This document shows, in pieces, positions 41,540 through 52,100 of a stretch of DNA of 64,000 nt. The position numbers and the translations under genes were made by a program. Below the pieces are notes generated by a model. It ran no database searches. It saw nothing but the letters and a program-made list of their open reading frames with translations, and was not told the DNA's origin. Where the stretch lies: positions 1,135,501 through 1,199,500 of the forward strand of contig NZ_CP054475.1 in NCBI RefSeq assembly GCF_025345565.1, in the 5' to 3' direction. Source of the DNA: Thalassolituus hydrocarboniclasticus (GTDB taxonomy: Bacteria; Pseudomonadota; Gammaproteobacteria; Pseudomonadales; Oceanobacteraceae). Each line of letters opens with the position of its first letter. Position 1 is the stretch's first letter.

Positions 41540-44500
41540 ATGAATAAAACACTGTATCGTACATTAATCAGCCTGTTGTTTATGCTATTAATAAGTGCTT
41601 GCGGGGGAGGTTCAGGCAGTACTGCTGCCGGTGATTCAGGCGGTGATTCAGGCGGTGATTCAGGCGGTGATTCAGGCGGTGATTCAGGCGGTGATTCAGG
41701 CGGTGATTCAGGCGGTGATGCCGATGATGATTTAACCCGCGAGCTGCGGGCTTTAGTCAGCCATCTTGAGCCGTCACGTCTGCGTGAGCGTTCATTACCG
41801 GCGCATAACGATCCTCTGGCTGTGCTGGGCCGGGAGCTTTTCTTTTCCAAGTCTCTGAGTATCAATGGAGATGTTGCCTGTGCCAGCTGTCACGATCCAC
41901 GTCTGGCTGGTACCGATCAGTTATCGCTGCCGGTGGGTGTTGGTGCTCATGAGGAAGATGTGATTGGCCCGGGCAGACGCCATGACGGTAATTACTACCT
42001 CGATCCTAAAGCGAACGGTGGACCAAATGTTGGGCGCAACAGTCCAACGACATTTAATATTGCCTTTTATGACGTGGCGATGTTCTGGGATGGTCGGGTT
42101 GAGTCTGTTGAATTTGATGGTTCAGGCTACAGACGGGTTGCTATCGCATCGGATAATGGTGCGGGTACACCGATACGAACACCGGACAGCCAGTTTAAAG
42201 GACCGGATCCGGATGCCGGAAGTAACCTGACAGCAGCCCAGGCGCGTTTTCCGGTTACTTCGACAGAAGAAATGAAGGGCTTCTCGTCAGAAGCCGCAGA
42301 GTCACGCTATGGCATTCGTCGTGCGGTCGCCGATAAGGTACGTTCATACCCTCAGTGGGAGCAGAAATTCCGTGATGTTTTTGACGATTATGTAAGTTCG
42401 GCGGATACACTGGTCAGCTACGATAATATTGCACTGGCTTTAGCCGAATATCAGCGTTCACAGATTGCAGTGGATAATCCTTTTTTCCGTTTCCTGGAAG
42501 GTAATGATTCCGCTTTAACAGCAGAGCAGAAACGGGGTGCAGTGACCTTTTTTAAACCGGTAGGTTTAGGTGGTGGTGGATGTAACCGTTGCCACACAGG
42601 TGAGCACTTTTCCGACGAAGAATATTACGCCTTTGCAACACCGCAGGTCGGACGTGGTAAAAATGTAGCACAGAAAGATTTCGGGCGTTACAACGTGACC
42701 CGTACCAGGTCTGATCTTCATCGTTTCCGCACGCCTTCTTTATTGAATGTCGGGCTGACACATCCGTATATGCATGCAGGCAGTTTGCCTGATCTGGAAA
42801 CCGCGATTCGTTGGCATATCAGCCCGCAGCAGGCATTAAATGACTATGACTTCTCGTTAAGCGGCTTGCCTCAGCTGGATGGGCTGGGCGTAACTTATGC
42901 TAATGCTGAAGAAAATACCGAAGAAGCTATCGACTCTTATTTTGACCAGTTTATCTATAGTTCAACCCAGCATAAGGTTAACTTCACACCGCTCAACGAT
43001 GAGGCCATTGCAGATCTTGGTGCATTTCTTCACAGCCTGACCGACCCCTGCCTTACCGATGTGTTGTGCGTATCAAAATGGTTACCGGATTTCTCAGAAC
43101 CCTCGCCGGATGGTATGAGGCTGATACCAGAGCTTCGTCTGGCGTTTGATAACGACTTCATGTTGCCGGAACCTCAGCCGGGGGATGTTACAGACCCGCG
43201 TGGTAACACGCCTGATTTAGGTGATGTGCCTGCTTATCAGTCGGTTAGCTGTACTCAGACAAATATCGCAGACCCGGTACTCGAAGGGACGCAGAGCTTT
43301 TTTAAACGGACCGAACTGGCAACCGGGTTGAGTTACCATCGACGCTTTACCTCTTCAGCCTGGGGAGAGTTTCTGACGAGTTTTAACTCTCTGGTGAATA
43401 CCGGATCGGTAGCTGCTGCTGACATCGATGGTGACTGTGATGCCGATGTCATTCTTGATATCGGTAACGAGCATGGGCCAGTGGTACTGATTAACAATAA
43501 TGGATACTTTTCCGAAGCAGCAGATAACTACGGCCTGAATGGTATTAATGATGCTCCGGCTCTGGCAATGGCGGATCTGAATGGTGATGGCTGGCCGGAT
43601 TTATTTGTCGGTAATATGCTGACGGAAACACCATCAATATGGTTTAACAATGGGCAGGGGCGTTTTATCCGTCAGGAAGATTCCGGCTTTCATGTGCTGA
43701 GAAAAACCCTGTCTTCAGCATTTTACGATATAGATGGTGACGGTGATCTGGATGTTTTTCTGGCTCATTGGGATATTCCCGAAGCCGTTGAAGAGACGCA
43801 TCTCTGGCTGAATGACGGTACAGGCTACTTTACTGCAGCTCCTTCCAGTTGGGGATTCTCCGGAAAAATCGGTGACCGTGACTTTACCTTCACACCTGCC
43901 TTTGCCGATTTTAATGGCGATCATATTGTGGACTTAGCCAGTACCGCTGATTTTCTCCGTACCCGTATTTTTCAGGGAAAAGCAGACCATTCATTTACAG
44001 ATGTAACTAATGATGGTGTTATCAATGATGAAAATGGTATGGGAGCTGCGCTGGGAGACTTTGATAATGATGGCGACCTGGACTGGTTTATCAGCAGTAT
44101 TTACGATGCTGAAGTTATGTCCGGAGCAGAGCCAACCACCGAAGGCAATTGGGGAAGTACCGGCAATCGTTTATACCGTAATGATTCTGTTCCCGGTGAT
44201 GCTATTGTATTCAGCGATGTGACTGATGCTGCAGGTGTCCGCGATGGCGGTTGGGCATGGGGCACCTGTATGAAAGACTTTAATAATGACGGCTGGCTCG
44301 ATATATATCAGGTAAATGGCTACGGTATGGCGGAGTCTGAGATTTATCCTGATGAACAGTATCTTTTTACCCTGCTGGCGCCGATGGGAATCACCGGATT
44401 TTCATCCATTAGCAAAGAGGATTATCCGAGCTTTGCCGACTTCAGTGCGCAGGTAAAAGATTATGTCGACTCCCTGCCGGACTTTTTTCTGGATATCAAT

Positions 44501-45085
44501 CAGCATATAAATGGCCGTAATAATTTTGACGATATCCGGCCGGATCTTGAGCGGCTCTATGTTGCCGCGGGATTACTGAATCATGGTGGTAAGTCGTGGG
44601 AAGAATTTGTTAATACCAAGGCACGTCTTTTTATTAACAATCAGGACGGTACCTTTACCGAGAAGGCTTTGGAATCTCTGGTTGCGAACCGTAAACAGGG
44701 TCGTGGTATCAGCTGTACTGACTTTGACCGGGATGGTGATATCGATATTTTGATTGTGAACAATGTCGGACAACCGGATTATTATGAAAACCGTGTTCGT
44801 GGTCAGACAAATGCAAACGACAACTTTATCTCGTTGTCTCTGCAGTCTTCCGGAAGCAATAGTGCCGCGATTGGCAGCAAGGTCTGGCTGACTGCGGCGG
44901 GGAAAACTCAATATCGTGAAATGCGTCTGGAGAATAACTTTATTTCTACCAATGCGCCGGAGTTACATTTTGGTCTGGCTGGTGCGTCATCCATCGATGA
45001 AATCCGTATTCGCTGGCCCGGCGGTACGGAGACGGTTCTGAATGATGTCAGTGCTAATCAGTTTTTACAGATAGCGGCGCCCTGA
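41540..45085 (+). CDS. lipoprotein fusing di-heme MauG/CCP domain, VCBS repeats and ASPIC/UnbV domain
   Basis: A 1181-residue lipoprotein (L-I-S-A-C, Cys21), one base after the previous stop. After a G-D-S-G repeat linker (about 31-60) comes a di-heme cytochrome c peroxidase/MauG-like domain: L-G-R-E-L-F-F-S, C-A-S-C-H near residue 113 and C-N-R-C-H near residue 348, plus R-T-P-S-L-L-N-V and Y-M-H-A-G-S-L. From about 620 to 1080 there are at least seven VCBS/FG-GAP repeats with D-x-D-x-D-x-x-D calcium loops. The last 90 residues match ASPIC/UnbV (R-W-P-G-G-T-E-T-V). It probably oxidises or modifies residues in partner proteins, or reduces peroxide, at the cell surface. Confidence 0.85.
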   Translation: MNKTLYRTLISLLFMLLISACGGGSGSTAAGDSGGDSGGDSGGDSGGDSGGDSGGDSGGDADDDLTRELRALVSHLEPSRLRERSLPAHNDPLAVLGRELFFSKSLSINGDVACASCHDPRLAGTDQLSLPVGVGAHEEDVIGPGRRHDGNYYLDPKANGGPNVGRNSPTTFNIAFYDVAMFWDGRVESVEFDGSGYRRVAIASDNGAGTPIRTPDSQFKGPDPDAGSNLTAAQARFPVTSTEEMKGFSSEAAESRYGIRRAVADKVRSYPQWEQKFRDVFDDYVSSADTLVSYDNIALALAEYQRSQIAVDNPFFRFLEGNDSALTAEQKRGAVTFFKPVGLGGGGCNRCHTGEHFSDEEYYAFATPQVGRGKNVAQKDFGRYNVTRTRSDLHRFRTPSLLNVGLTHPYMHAGSLPDLETAIRWHISPQQALNDYDFSLSGLPQLDGLGVTYANAEENTEEAIDSYFDQFIYSSTQHKVNFTPLNDEAIADLGAFLHSLTDPCLTDVLCVSKWLPDFSEPSPDGMRLIPELRLAFDNDFMLPEPQPGDVTDPRGNTPDLGDVPAYQSVSCTQTNIADPVLEGTQSFFKRTELATGLSYHRRFTSSAWGEFLTSFNSLVNTGSVAAADIDGDCDADVILDIGNEHGPVVLINNNGYFSEAADNYGLNGINDAPALAMADLNGDGWPDLFVGNMLTETPSIWFNNGQGRFIRQEDSGFHVLRKTLSSAFYDIDGDGDLDVFLAHWDIPEAVEETHLWLNDGTGYFTAAPSSWGFSGKIGDRDFTFTPAFADFNGDHIVDLASTADFLRTRIFQGKADHSFTDVTNDGVINDENGMGAALGDFDNDGDLDWFISSIYDAEVMSGAEPTTEGNWGSTGNRLYRNDSVPGDAIVFSDVTDAAGVRDGGWAWGTCMKDFNNDGWLDIYQVNGYGMAESEIYPDEQYLFTLLAPMGITGFSSISKEDYPSFADFSAQVKDYVDSLPDFFLDINQHINGRNNFDDIRPDLERLYVAAGLLNHGGKSWEEFVNTKARLFINNQDGTFTEKALESLVANRKQGRGISCTDFDRDGDIDILIVNNVGQPDYYENRVRGQTNANDNFISLSLQSSGSNSAAIGSKVWLTAAGKTQYREMRLENNFISTNAPELHFGLAGASSIDEIRIRWPGGTETVLNDVSANQFLQIAAP
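41630..41713 (+). repeat. 12-bp tandem repeat, seven copies
   Basis: Seven identical copies of GGTGATTCAGGC encode the G-D-S-G linker next to the lipid anchor of the MauG-fusion lipoprotein. Unit length is a multiple of three, so copy-number change alters linker length without a frameshift. Confidence 0.95.
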
Positions 45086-45102
45086 GAGACGCCGGTGATA
45101 AT

Positions 45103-45130
45103 AAAAAAGAGCGCCATGGCGCTCTTTTTT
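45103..45130. terminator. bidirectional terminator at the end of the surface operon
   Basis: Perfect 28-base palindrome: A-run, GAGCGC, CATG centre, GCGCTC, T-run. It serves the convergent operon and LRR lipoprotein gene. Confidence 0.88.
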
Positions 45131-45145
45131 ATTTGGTGCTGACTA

Positions 45146-45778
45146 TCAGATCCGGTAGGAAATGCCCGGTGGAATTGAGTGTGGCAGTGGTGCAGGGTTC
45201 TGGTCGGCGCGCAGACTGACCAGACCTGACAGGTCGCTGATGATGTTAAGATCGCTGATCGCGTTATTCTGCACATATAAGCGCTGCAAAGTGTTCACCT
45301 GTTTCAGCGTATCTATATTGCTGAGGCGATTATTACTGGCACTCAGAATACGCAGTGCCTTGTGCTGTCCCAGAGGAGACAGGTCTGTCAGGCTATTGTT
45401 GCTGATCTCCAGCGACTGCATACTGTCCAGAGCAGCCAGTGGCGATAAATCACTGATCTGATTATCCATCAGGTTGATAACGATGGTGTGATCAAACTGC
45501 TCAATGCCGTCCAGAGACTGAATGCCTTCAGAAGGACAGTTCAGCAGCTGTAACTGATCGGTATAGTTGATATTCAGCCTTTCAACGCAGGTACGCAGTG
45601 CAGGATCGGCGATGTTGTCCAGCCGGATCTCACTACGGACTAAGGGTTGGGGAGTATTGTTATCCGGCTTGCTGACCTCGCTTGAAGCGTTGCTGCTACT
45701 GCCTCCACCGCTGTTACATGCGGCGAGCAGGGTGCTGAGTGTTACAGCCAGTGCTGATCGGGTCCAGGACGTATTCAT
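45146..45778 (-). CDS. leucine-rich-repeat lipoprotein
   Basis: A 210-residue protein with a lipoprotein signal (L-L-A-A-C, Cys21), a Gly/Ser linker, a pair of cysteines (about residues 63 and 80) and four to five leucine-rich repeats of the SDS22/internalin type: I-S-D-L-S-P-L-A-A-L, L-T-D-L-S-P-L-G, L-S-N-I-D-T-L, I-S-D-L-N-I-I-S-D-L. Such repeats bind proteins. It converges on the surface operon and shares its terminator. A role with the operon products is possible by position only. Confidence 0.82.
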   Translation of the reverse strand: MNTSWTRSALAVTLSTLLAACNSGGGSSSNASSEVSKPDNNTPQPLVRSEIRLDNIADPALRTCVERLNINYTDQLQLLNCPSEGIQSLDGIEQFDHTIVINLMDNQISDLSPLAALDSMQSLEISNNSLTDLSPLGQHKALRILSASNNRLSNIDTLKQVNTLQRLYVQNNAISDLNIISDLSGLVSLRADQNPAPLPHSIPPGISYRI

Positions 45779-45951
45779 GGTAAGCCTGTTTTATTATTTT
45801 TTTAATGGATACCATCGTACCACAGCAACTGCTGACACTCTAGATTCGTATGAAAAACAGCCGATTTTGTAACTTGTTGATCTGTAAGTAAAATTATCCG
45901 CTCTGGCGGTTTCTGAGCCTGTGTTTGATGTAAAGGGAGCGTAATATCCAC

Positions 45952-46929
45952 ATGCTGGATCTGAATCAACTGACTGTGTTTATCCGGGTAGTGGATGAGG
46001 GTAGTTTTACTGCCGCCGGGAAGGCGCTGGGAATGCCCAAATCGCGGGTCAGCCGCATGGTTGCTGACCTTGAGGCAAGCCTTGGCGCACGCTTACTGCA
46101 GCGTACTACGCGCCAGCTGAGTATGACCGAAGTCGGCAGTGCTTATTACAGTCGATGCCGGCACCTGGTGCATGAAATTCTCGAAGCGCATGAGATGATT
46201 TCTGATCGTGAGGGTAACCCGCAGGGCTTGCTGCGCATTGCCGTGCCAATGATGGCGGGCAGTGGGGTCATGGGGCATTACTTTGCCCGCTACCAGGCAC
46301 GCTATCCTGATGTGCGGCTGGAAATTATTCATACCGATCGTCCGGTCAACCTGATTCAGGAAGGCTTTGATCTTGGCGTTTATCTGGGCGACCTGCCCGA
46401 CTCCTCTCTGATTGCCCGTACACTGGCAGAGTCCGATTCGGTGCTCTGTGCTGCGCCTTCTTATCTGGCCCGTGTAGGCCGGCCATTGCACCCCAACGAT
46501 CTGACACAGATGCGCTGTGTCAAAATCGGTGAGGGCAGCCAGCCGCAGAGTTACGAGCTTACGCATGCAGTGAGTGGCGAGGTTGTTGAAGTAAAAGTTG
46601 AACCGACAATCTCAACAAACTCAGTGGTTGCTGCTCTGGGCAGTCTGGTTCAGGGGGCAGGTATTGGTGATGTGCATTATCTGCTGGCCGGTGAGCAGTT
46701 TCTTAATGGTCAGCTGGTGCCTCTGTTTACTGACTGGCATTTACGTCCACGACCGATTTCTCTGGCCTATCCGTCGCGCCAGTATTTGCCGCGCAAGGTG
46801 CGGGTGTTTATTGATTTTATGGTGGAAGAAGCCCAGCGGCTGGAACGGGTGCTGGATGCTTTGCCGACCACCGAAGAGCAGATCACGGCGTTTGCCAAAC
46901 TGCTGCGGAATGAAGAACGCAAACCCTGA
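45952..46929 (+). CDS. LysR-family transcriptional regulator
   Basis: A 325-residue regulator with the LysR winged helix-turn-helix at residues 3-62 (F-I-R-V-V-D-E-G-S-F-T-A-A-G-K-A-L-G-M-P-K-S-R-V-S-R) and a periplasmic-binding-like effector domain to about residue 300. It belongs to the CrgA/DmlR-like subgroup by its R-R-T-T-R-Q-L-S-M-T-E-V-G motif. Divergent from the LRR lipoprotein gene, with 173 bases between them. Effector unknown. Confidence 0.9.
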   Translation: MLDLNQLTVFIRVVDEGSFTAAGKALGMPKSRVSRMVADLEASLGARLLQRTTRQLSMTEVGSAYYSRCRHLVHEILEAHEMISDREGNPQGLLRIAVPMMAGSGVMGHYFARYQARYPDVRLEIIHTDRPVNLIQEGFDLGVYLGDLPDSSLIARTLAESDSVLCAAPSYLARVGRPLHPNDLTQMRCVKIGEGSQPQSYELTHAVSGEVVEVKVEPTISTNSVVAALGSLVQGAGIGDVHYLLAGEQFLNGQLVPLFTDWHLRPRPISLAYPSRQYLPRKVRVFIDFMVEEAQRLERVLDALPTTEEQITAFAKLLRNEERKP

Positions 46930-47000
46930 ATGCTTATGTCATCCGCAGGTTCAGCTGTCCGGGTCTATCCTGATAGCTGAGACTGTTGTGACCTGTGCGG

Positions 47001-48914
47001 ATGGATACCCGAATGAACACGACGCCAACGCTGTTTTTCCCGGACTCCCTGCCACAGGAGGCCAGAGCCGCCGTGCAGGCGCTGCTGGATGCAGGCTGTG
47101 TGTTAGCTGCCGCTGCGGCCAGTGCCGATATCGGGCTTTATCCCAAAACGCAGCAGGCGCTTTGCCTGCAGGCTCCGCAAGGCCAGATTCGCCTGCTGGA
47201 ATATGATCAGCACAGCGGTATCGATTATCATACGCTGGGTGCTGATATACTGTTGCCGGTTAATTTTCCTCTGCCTTTTCTGCGCAATGCCCTGCAACAG
47301 GCGCTGCGTATCGTGCAGCAGCAACAGCAGTCGCAGCTTCTTACCCGCCAGCTTGAACATCAGGAAAATCAGTTTGAACGGCTGATGGATATCGGTCTGG
47401 CACTGTCTGCCGAGCAGGACCATGCGCGCCTGCTGGTGCGTATTCTGCAGGAAGCCAGGCGTTTTGCTAACTGTGATGCTGCGTCCATCTTTCTGATCGA
47501 ACCCGGAGAACACGGCGAGCGGCAGCTGGTATTTAAACTCAGCCAGAATGATTCGGTTGAGTTCCATTCAGAGGAACAGCACTTCACGCTTAACCGGTCG
47601 TCGCTGGCGGGTTATGCGGCATTGTCCGGTGATATCCTGAATTTTGATGATGTCTACCATTTGCCGGCTGGTTCGCCTTTTACTTTTAATAAAGCCTACG
47701 ACCAGAAACTGGGTTACCGCACCCGTTCGATGCTGGTGATTCCAATGCGTACCCACGATGGAAAAATTGTCGGCGTTATCCAGTTTATAAACCGTAAACG
47801 CAGTCCGAAGATACGCTTGAATAATGCAGAAATTGCCGAGCGTGAAACCCTGCCGTTCGATGAGCGTCTGGTAACCCTGCTCGAGACCATGGCCAGCCAG
47901 GCCGGTATCGCGATTGAAAATAACCTGCTGATTGAGCGTATTAATACCCTGTTTGAAGGTTTTGTCAGTGCATCTGTACATGCCATTGAACAACGTGACC
48001 CAACCACTTCGGGTCATTCCTTCCGGGTTGCCGAACTCACCATTGCTCTGGCCGAGGCGGCGCACAGTGAAACCGGCCGCGAATATCAGGCCATCCGGTT
48101 TCGCAGCGAAGAGCTGCGCGAATTACGTTACGCCGCACTGCTGCATGATTTTGGCAAAGTCGGTGTGCGTGAGCATGTACTGGTAAAAGCCAAAAAACTC
48201 AGCCCGGAAGCCTGGGTGCGTTTTCATTACCGTATAGCCCTGCAGAAAGAGCGGGTGCGCAATCATTTTCTGCAGCAAAAATTAGTCGCTGCACGAGAGC
48301 GGCGGCTAAATACTGAATATGAACAGCAACTGCAACAGGCCGAAGAACAGGCGTTGCAAAAACTGGATGCCATGCAGCAGGCCGTTGAACTTGCCAACGA
48401 GCCCAGTATTCTCGATGAAGGTACCTTCGGGCATCTGCAATTATTACGCGGTGAAGTTTACGCCGATATTGATGGTTGTGAGCGGCCCTTGCTGGAAGAT
48501 CAGGATTTTCTCGCGCTTGCCGTGCGCCGCGGCAGTCTGACGGAAGAAGAGCGGCGCGAAATCGAAAGCCACGTCAGCCATACCATCCGCTTTCTCGCCA
48601 CCATTCCCTGGACGCCGGAGCTTGAGCGTATTCCGCAAATTGCCGGAGCACACCACGAAAAACTGGATGGCACGGGCTATCCCCATGGTCTGAGTTCTGC
48701 CGATATACCCGTCGGCGCAAAAATGATGGCGGTGTGCGATATTTTTGATGCCTTAACCGCTTCCGACCGTCCCTACAAAGCCGCAATGCCGGTTGAGCGG
48801 GCGCTCGATATTCTGCATGCCGATGCCGGTAATCAGAAAATAGATGCGTCTCTGGTGCGCCTGTTCAGCCGCCTGCCACTGCTGCAGATATTACCCGGCC
48901 TTAAATCCATCTGA
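47001..48914 (+). CDS. GAF/HD-GYP cyclic-di-GMP phosphodiesterase with long insertion
   Basis: About 637 residues. An N-terminal region (1-105) is followed by a coiled coil, a GAF domain (about 130-305) and an HD-GYP domain. The metal and catalytic motifs are L-L-H-D-F-G-K-V-G-V (HD, near residue 381) and H-H-E-K-L-D-G-T-G-Y-P-H-G-L (near 551), so it should hydrolyse cyclic di-GMP. The gap between them is about 165 residues rather than roughly 60, because a helical, Gln/Glu-rich insertion (about 405-500) splits the domain. ATG at 47001 taken; 47013 is possible and ribosome sites are weak. It lies just upstream of a TonB receptor gene. Confidence 0.85.
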   Translation: MDTRMNTTPTLFFPDSLPQEARAAVQALLDAGCVLAAAAASADIGLYPKTQQALCLQAPQGQIRLLEYDQHSGIDYHTLGADILLPVNFPLPFLRNALQQALRIVQQQQQSQLLTRQLEHQENQFERLMDIGLALSAEQDHARLLVRILQEARRFANCDAASIFLIEPGEHGERQLVFKLSQNDSVEFHSEEQHFTLNRSSLAGYAALSGDILNFDDVYHLPAGSPFTFNKAYDQKLGYRTRSMLVIPMRTHDGKIVGVIQFINRKRSPKIRLNNAEIAERETLPFDERLVTLLETMASQAGIAIENNLLIERINTLFEGFVSASVHAIEQRDPTTSGHSFRVAELTIALAEAAHSETGREYQAIRFRSEELRELRYAALLHDFGKVGVREHVLVKAKKLSPEAWVRFHYRIALQKERVRNHFLQQKLVAARERRLNTEYEQQLQQAEEQALQKLDAMQQAVELANEPSILDEGTFGHLQLLRGEVYADIDGCERPLLEDQDFLALAVRRGSLTEEERREIESHVSHTIRFLATIPWTPELERIPQIAGAHHEKLDGTGYPHGLSSADIPVGAKMMAVCDIFDALTASDRPYKAAMPVERALDILHADAGNQKIDASLVRLFSRLPLLQILPGLKSI

Positions 48915-49113
48915 TTCCTGCCCCTGCCGGCTTTCGGCGCTTTGTAATCGAAATGTCATATAACCGCAACATACTGCACCGCACTTAAGGTGCGGCTGCT
49001 GATTCCAGCTTGAGTCAGAAGAGTATCACGGACGACAACAGTTAATTGACTGCCATTCTGTCACTCGTTTACGGCGCCGCCTGTTAATTCCTGTATTCCT
49101 CGTAGGGGGCGTA

Positions 49114-52100
49114 ATGAAACCAACTCGTGTGTTGCTTGCAGCGGCATCGTCTTTATTCGTTTCTCAGCTGATGGCTGGTGAAGCTGTTTTATATATCACC
49201 GAAGATGGCAGCGCGGTACGTGATCTTGCCGTCAGCGTAGACGGCCAGAAAAAACTGGTCGGAGCATCGGGCTTTGTCGTTTTTGATATTAAAAAAGGCG
49301 ATCACAAAGTTGAGCTTTCCAAATACGGTGAGTGGTTAGGCGAATTTGATTTTGCTACCGCAGGCAGTAACCAGAATGCTGAAGTTCAGGTTGACATGGT
49401 CGGCGGCGAGCCGATGCCGGAAATTAATATCTACACACCGGGTCAGGAAGAAGCGCCTGCTGTTGGCCAGATTTCCGGTTATCTGCAATCTGATGAAACC
49501 GGTGGCCCGGTCAGCGGAGCACGTATTTCTGTTGCCGGTACCGAAATGGCCATGATGACTGATGCCGATGGCTTTTTCAGTTTTGAATTACCGCGCGGTG
49601 AATATGCGCTGAATATTGCACACCCGAATTATGGCAAGCGCGATGTATCTTCTGTACGCGTTATGTCCAACGTTAATACCGGCATCAACATGACTATGAG
49701 CATGTCGGGTGACGGCATGATTGAAGAAGTGGTTGCGGTTGGATCTTATATTCCGTCTACCGCAACGGCACAGCAGCGTGACTCGTCGGCTGTTCTGAAT
49801 GCCATTGGTACAGAACAGATGGCACGCTTTGGTGATTCCTCTGCCGCCTCTGCATTAAAGCGTGTTGCCGGTGTATCGGTTGTGGGCGGACAGTTTGCGG
49901 TTGTACGTGGTATGCAGGGCCGGTACATTTCTTCCACCCTGAATGGCAGCCTGATGCCAAGTACCGATCCTATGCGCCGCGATGTTCCGCTGGATCTTTT
50001 CCCGTCCAGTGTTCTGGGTGGAATTGAAATTCAGAAAACCTTCACTCCAGACCTTCCTGGAGATTCTACCGGCGGTGCCATCCGCATGAAGACAAAAGAA
50101 ATGCCGACTGATTCAGCGGTTAAAATTTCTGCGTCTCTGGCTATTAATGATCGTACCACCTTCAGTGATATTAATGGCTATGAAGGTGGCAGTACTGACT
50201 GGTTAGGTATAGACGATGGTACCCGTGAGCAGCCCTCATTTGCCGAGAACCTGACCAACGGCGGCCTGGATAATCCCCGTTTTGGTTGTGCGCAGTCCAA
50301 CTGTCTTCCGGAAAGTGAGCAGGTTAAGCTGGGGCAGTCATTTGAAAATAATTACAATGTTGATCAGGTTGAAGCGCGTCCAGACCGTGGCTTCTCTTTG
50401 TCAGTAAGTGATTTTAATGAGACTGATTACGGTGCAAACGGCAGCTATTTTGCACTGCAATATAAAGATGAAATTGAAGCACGCCATGACGCAAGAATTA
50501 ATGATCTTGGCACCGTGGGGAGCTATGAACGTACCAAGCGTAAAGTTGATTTAACCGGTTATTTTGTTTACGGCCTGGAATACGGCAACAGCAGCTATGA
50601 AAGTAAGTCTGTTCTGTTGCGTAAAACCGATAATACGATCCGTACTCAAACGGTAGAAGATGACGGAAAAAACCAGGAGATTGCATCGACCACTCTGCAG
50701 TGGGTTGAGCGCCAGTATCTTGGCCAGCAATTCTCGGGTCTGCACAACTTCAGTTTACTGGGAGATGACGAGTTATCATGGCGCATCGGTTTTGCTCAAA
50801 GTTCACGCTATGAGCCGGATCGTCGCAGTTATCAGTATGGTCGTGGTCTGAATACCAATCAGCCTTTGCGCTTACTGGGATCTGTTGAACGCCGGTATTC
50901 TGATCTGACAGAGAATGTTTATGATCTCGGTGTGGATTATCAGTCAGATATTATGCTGGATGATATTCTTTTCCGCCTTAAAACCGGTCTGATGTACAAC
51001 GTAAAAGATCGTGAAGTGGATCTGGCGCGTTATTCTAACCGTGCCATTACGGACCCGGCAGTGGATACATCCCTGACACTCGAAGAGATCCTGACTGCTG
51101 AGAATATCGCTGACCGTTATGTTGTATTCCTCGGTAGTACAACGGACACCGATGACTATGAAGCTACCGATGAGACACTTGCCTATTATGTTTCTGCGGA
51201 ACTTGATCTGGGATCTGTATCGGTACTGGCTGGTGGTCGCCTTGAATCATTTTCTCAGGAAATAAAATATCCGAACCAGGATTCAAGCAACAGTAAATTG
51301 GACGAAAGTAAGTTTCTGCCCGCTTTGTCTGCTGTTTGGCGTATGAATGATGAAGCTCAGATTCGTGCCAGTCTGTCTCAGACTATTTCTAAGCCGGGTA
51401 TTACCGAGCGCTCTCAATCCGCGCAATACGATCCGGAAACCGATGATCTTTTGGTAGGCAACCCTAATCTGATTATTTCAGAAATTATGAATGCAGATTT
51501 ACGCGGTGAATATTATTTTTCGGATGATGAAAGTATTTCCCTGGCATTTTTCTATAAAGATGTAAGTGACCCTATTGAGCGTTCTGTCGTCGACGGTGAT
51601 GGTAATGCGGCTGAAGGTTACACCTTTGCCAATGCTCCGGGTGCCACACTTCAGGGGGTAGAGATTGATTTTCGTGTGAATACATTCAGTGGCGATGTCT
51701 GGAGTTCTTTCCTGGGAGGTAATGCTGCGTGGGTTGATTCTGAAGTCGATCTGAGCGGAACAGATGCCGAGCGTCTGGAAGGAACGACAAAGCGTAAGCT
51801 TCAGGGGCAATCAGAATATCTGGGAAATCTTCAGGTTGGATTTGATCATTTACCCACAGGTCAGTCTGTCACTTTATTGCTGAATTATTTTGATGATCGC
51901 ATATATGCAACCAGTCGGGGCCAGTTGTCCGAAGAAGTTGAGGATGCGCGGGTAACTATTGACCTCACTTATAACTATGACGTCAACGAACAGCTTTCGG
52001 TAAAAGCCAAAGCCAGTAATCTGAATGATTCGAAAGTAAGCTTTTCACGCGGTGATGATGAAATCGAAAGCTATTTTGAAGGGCGTAAATATTCCGCCTC

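Noticed and set aside
41630-41713. Tandem repeats considered as CRISPR
   Set aside because: Units are contiguous 12-mers without spacers and are in frame in a gene.
48979-48996. GC-rich hairpin after the HD-GYP gene considered as terminator
   Set aside because: Only about six pairs and no T-run; it may equally be chance.
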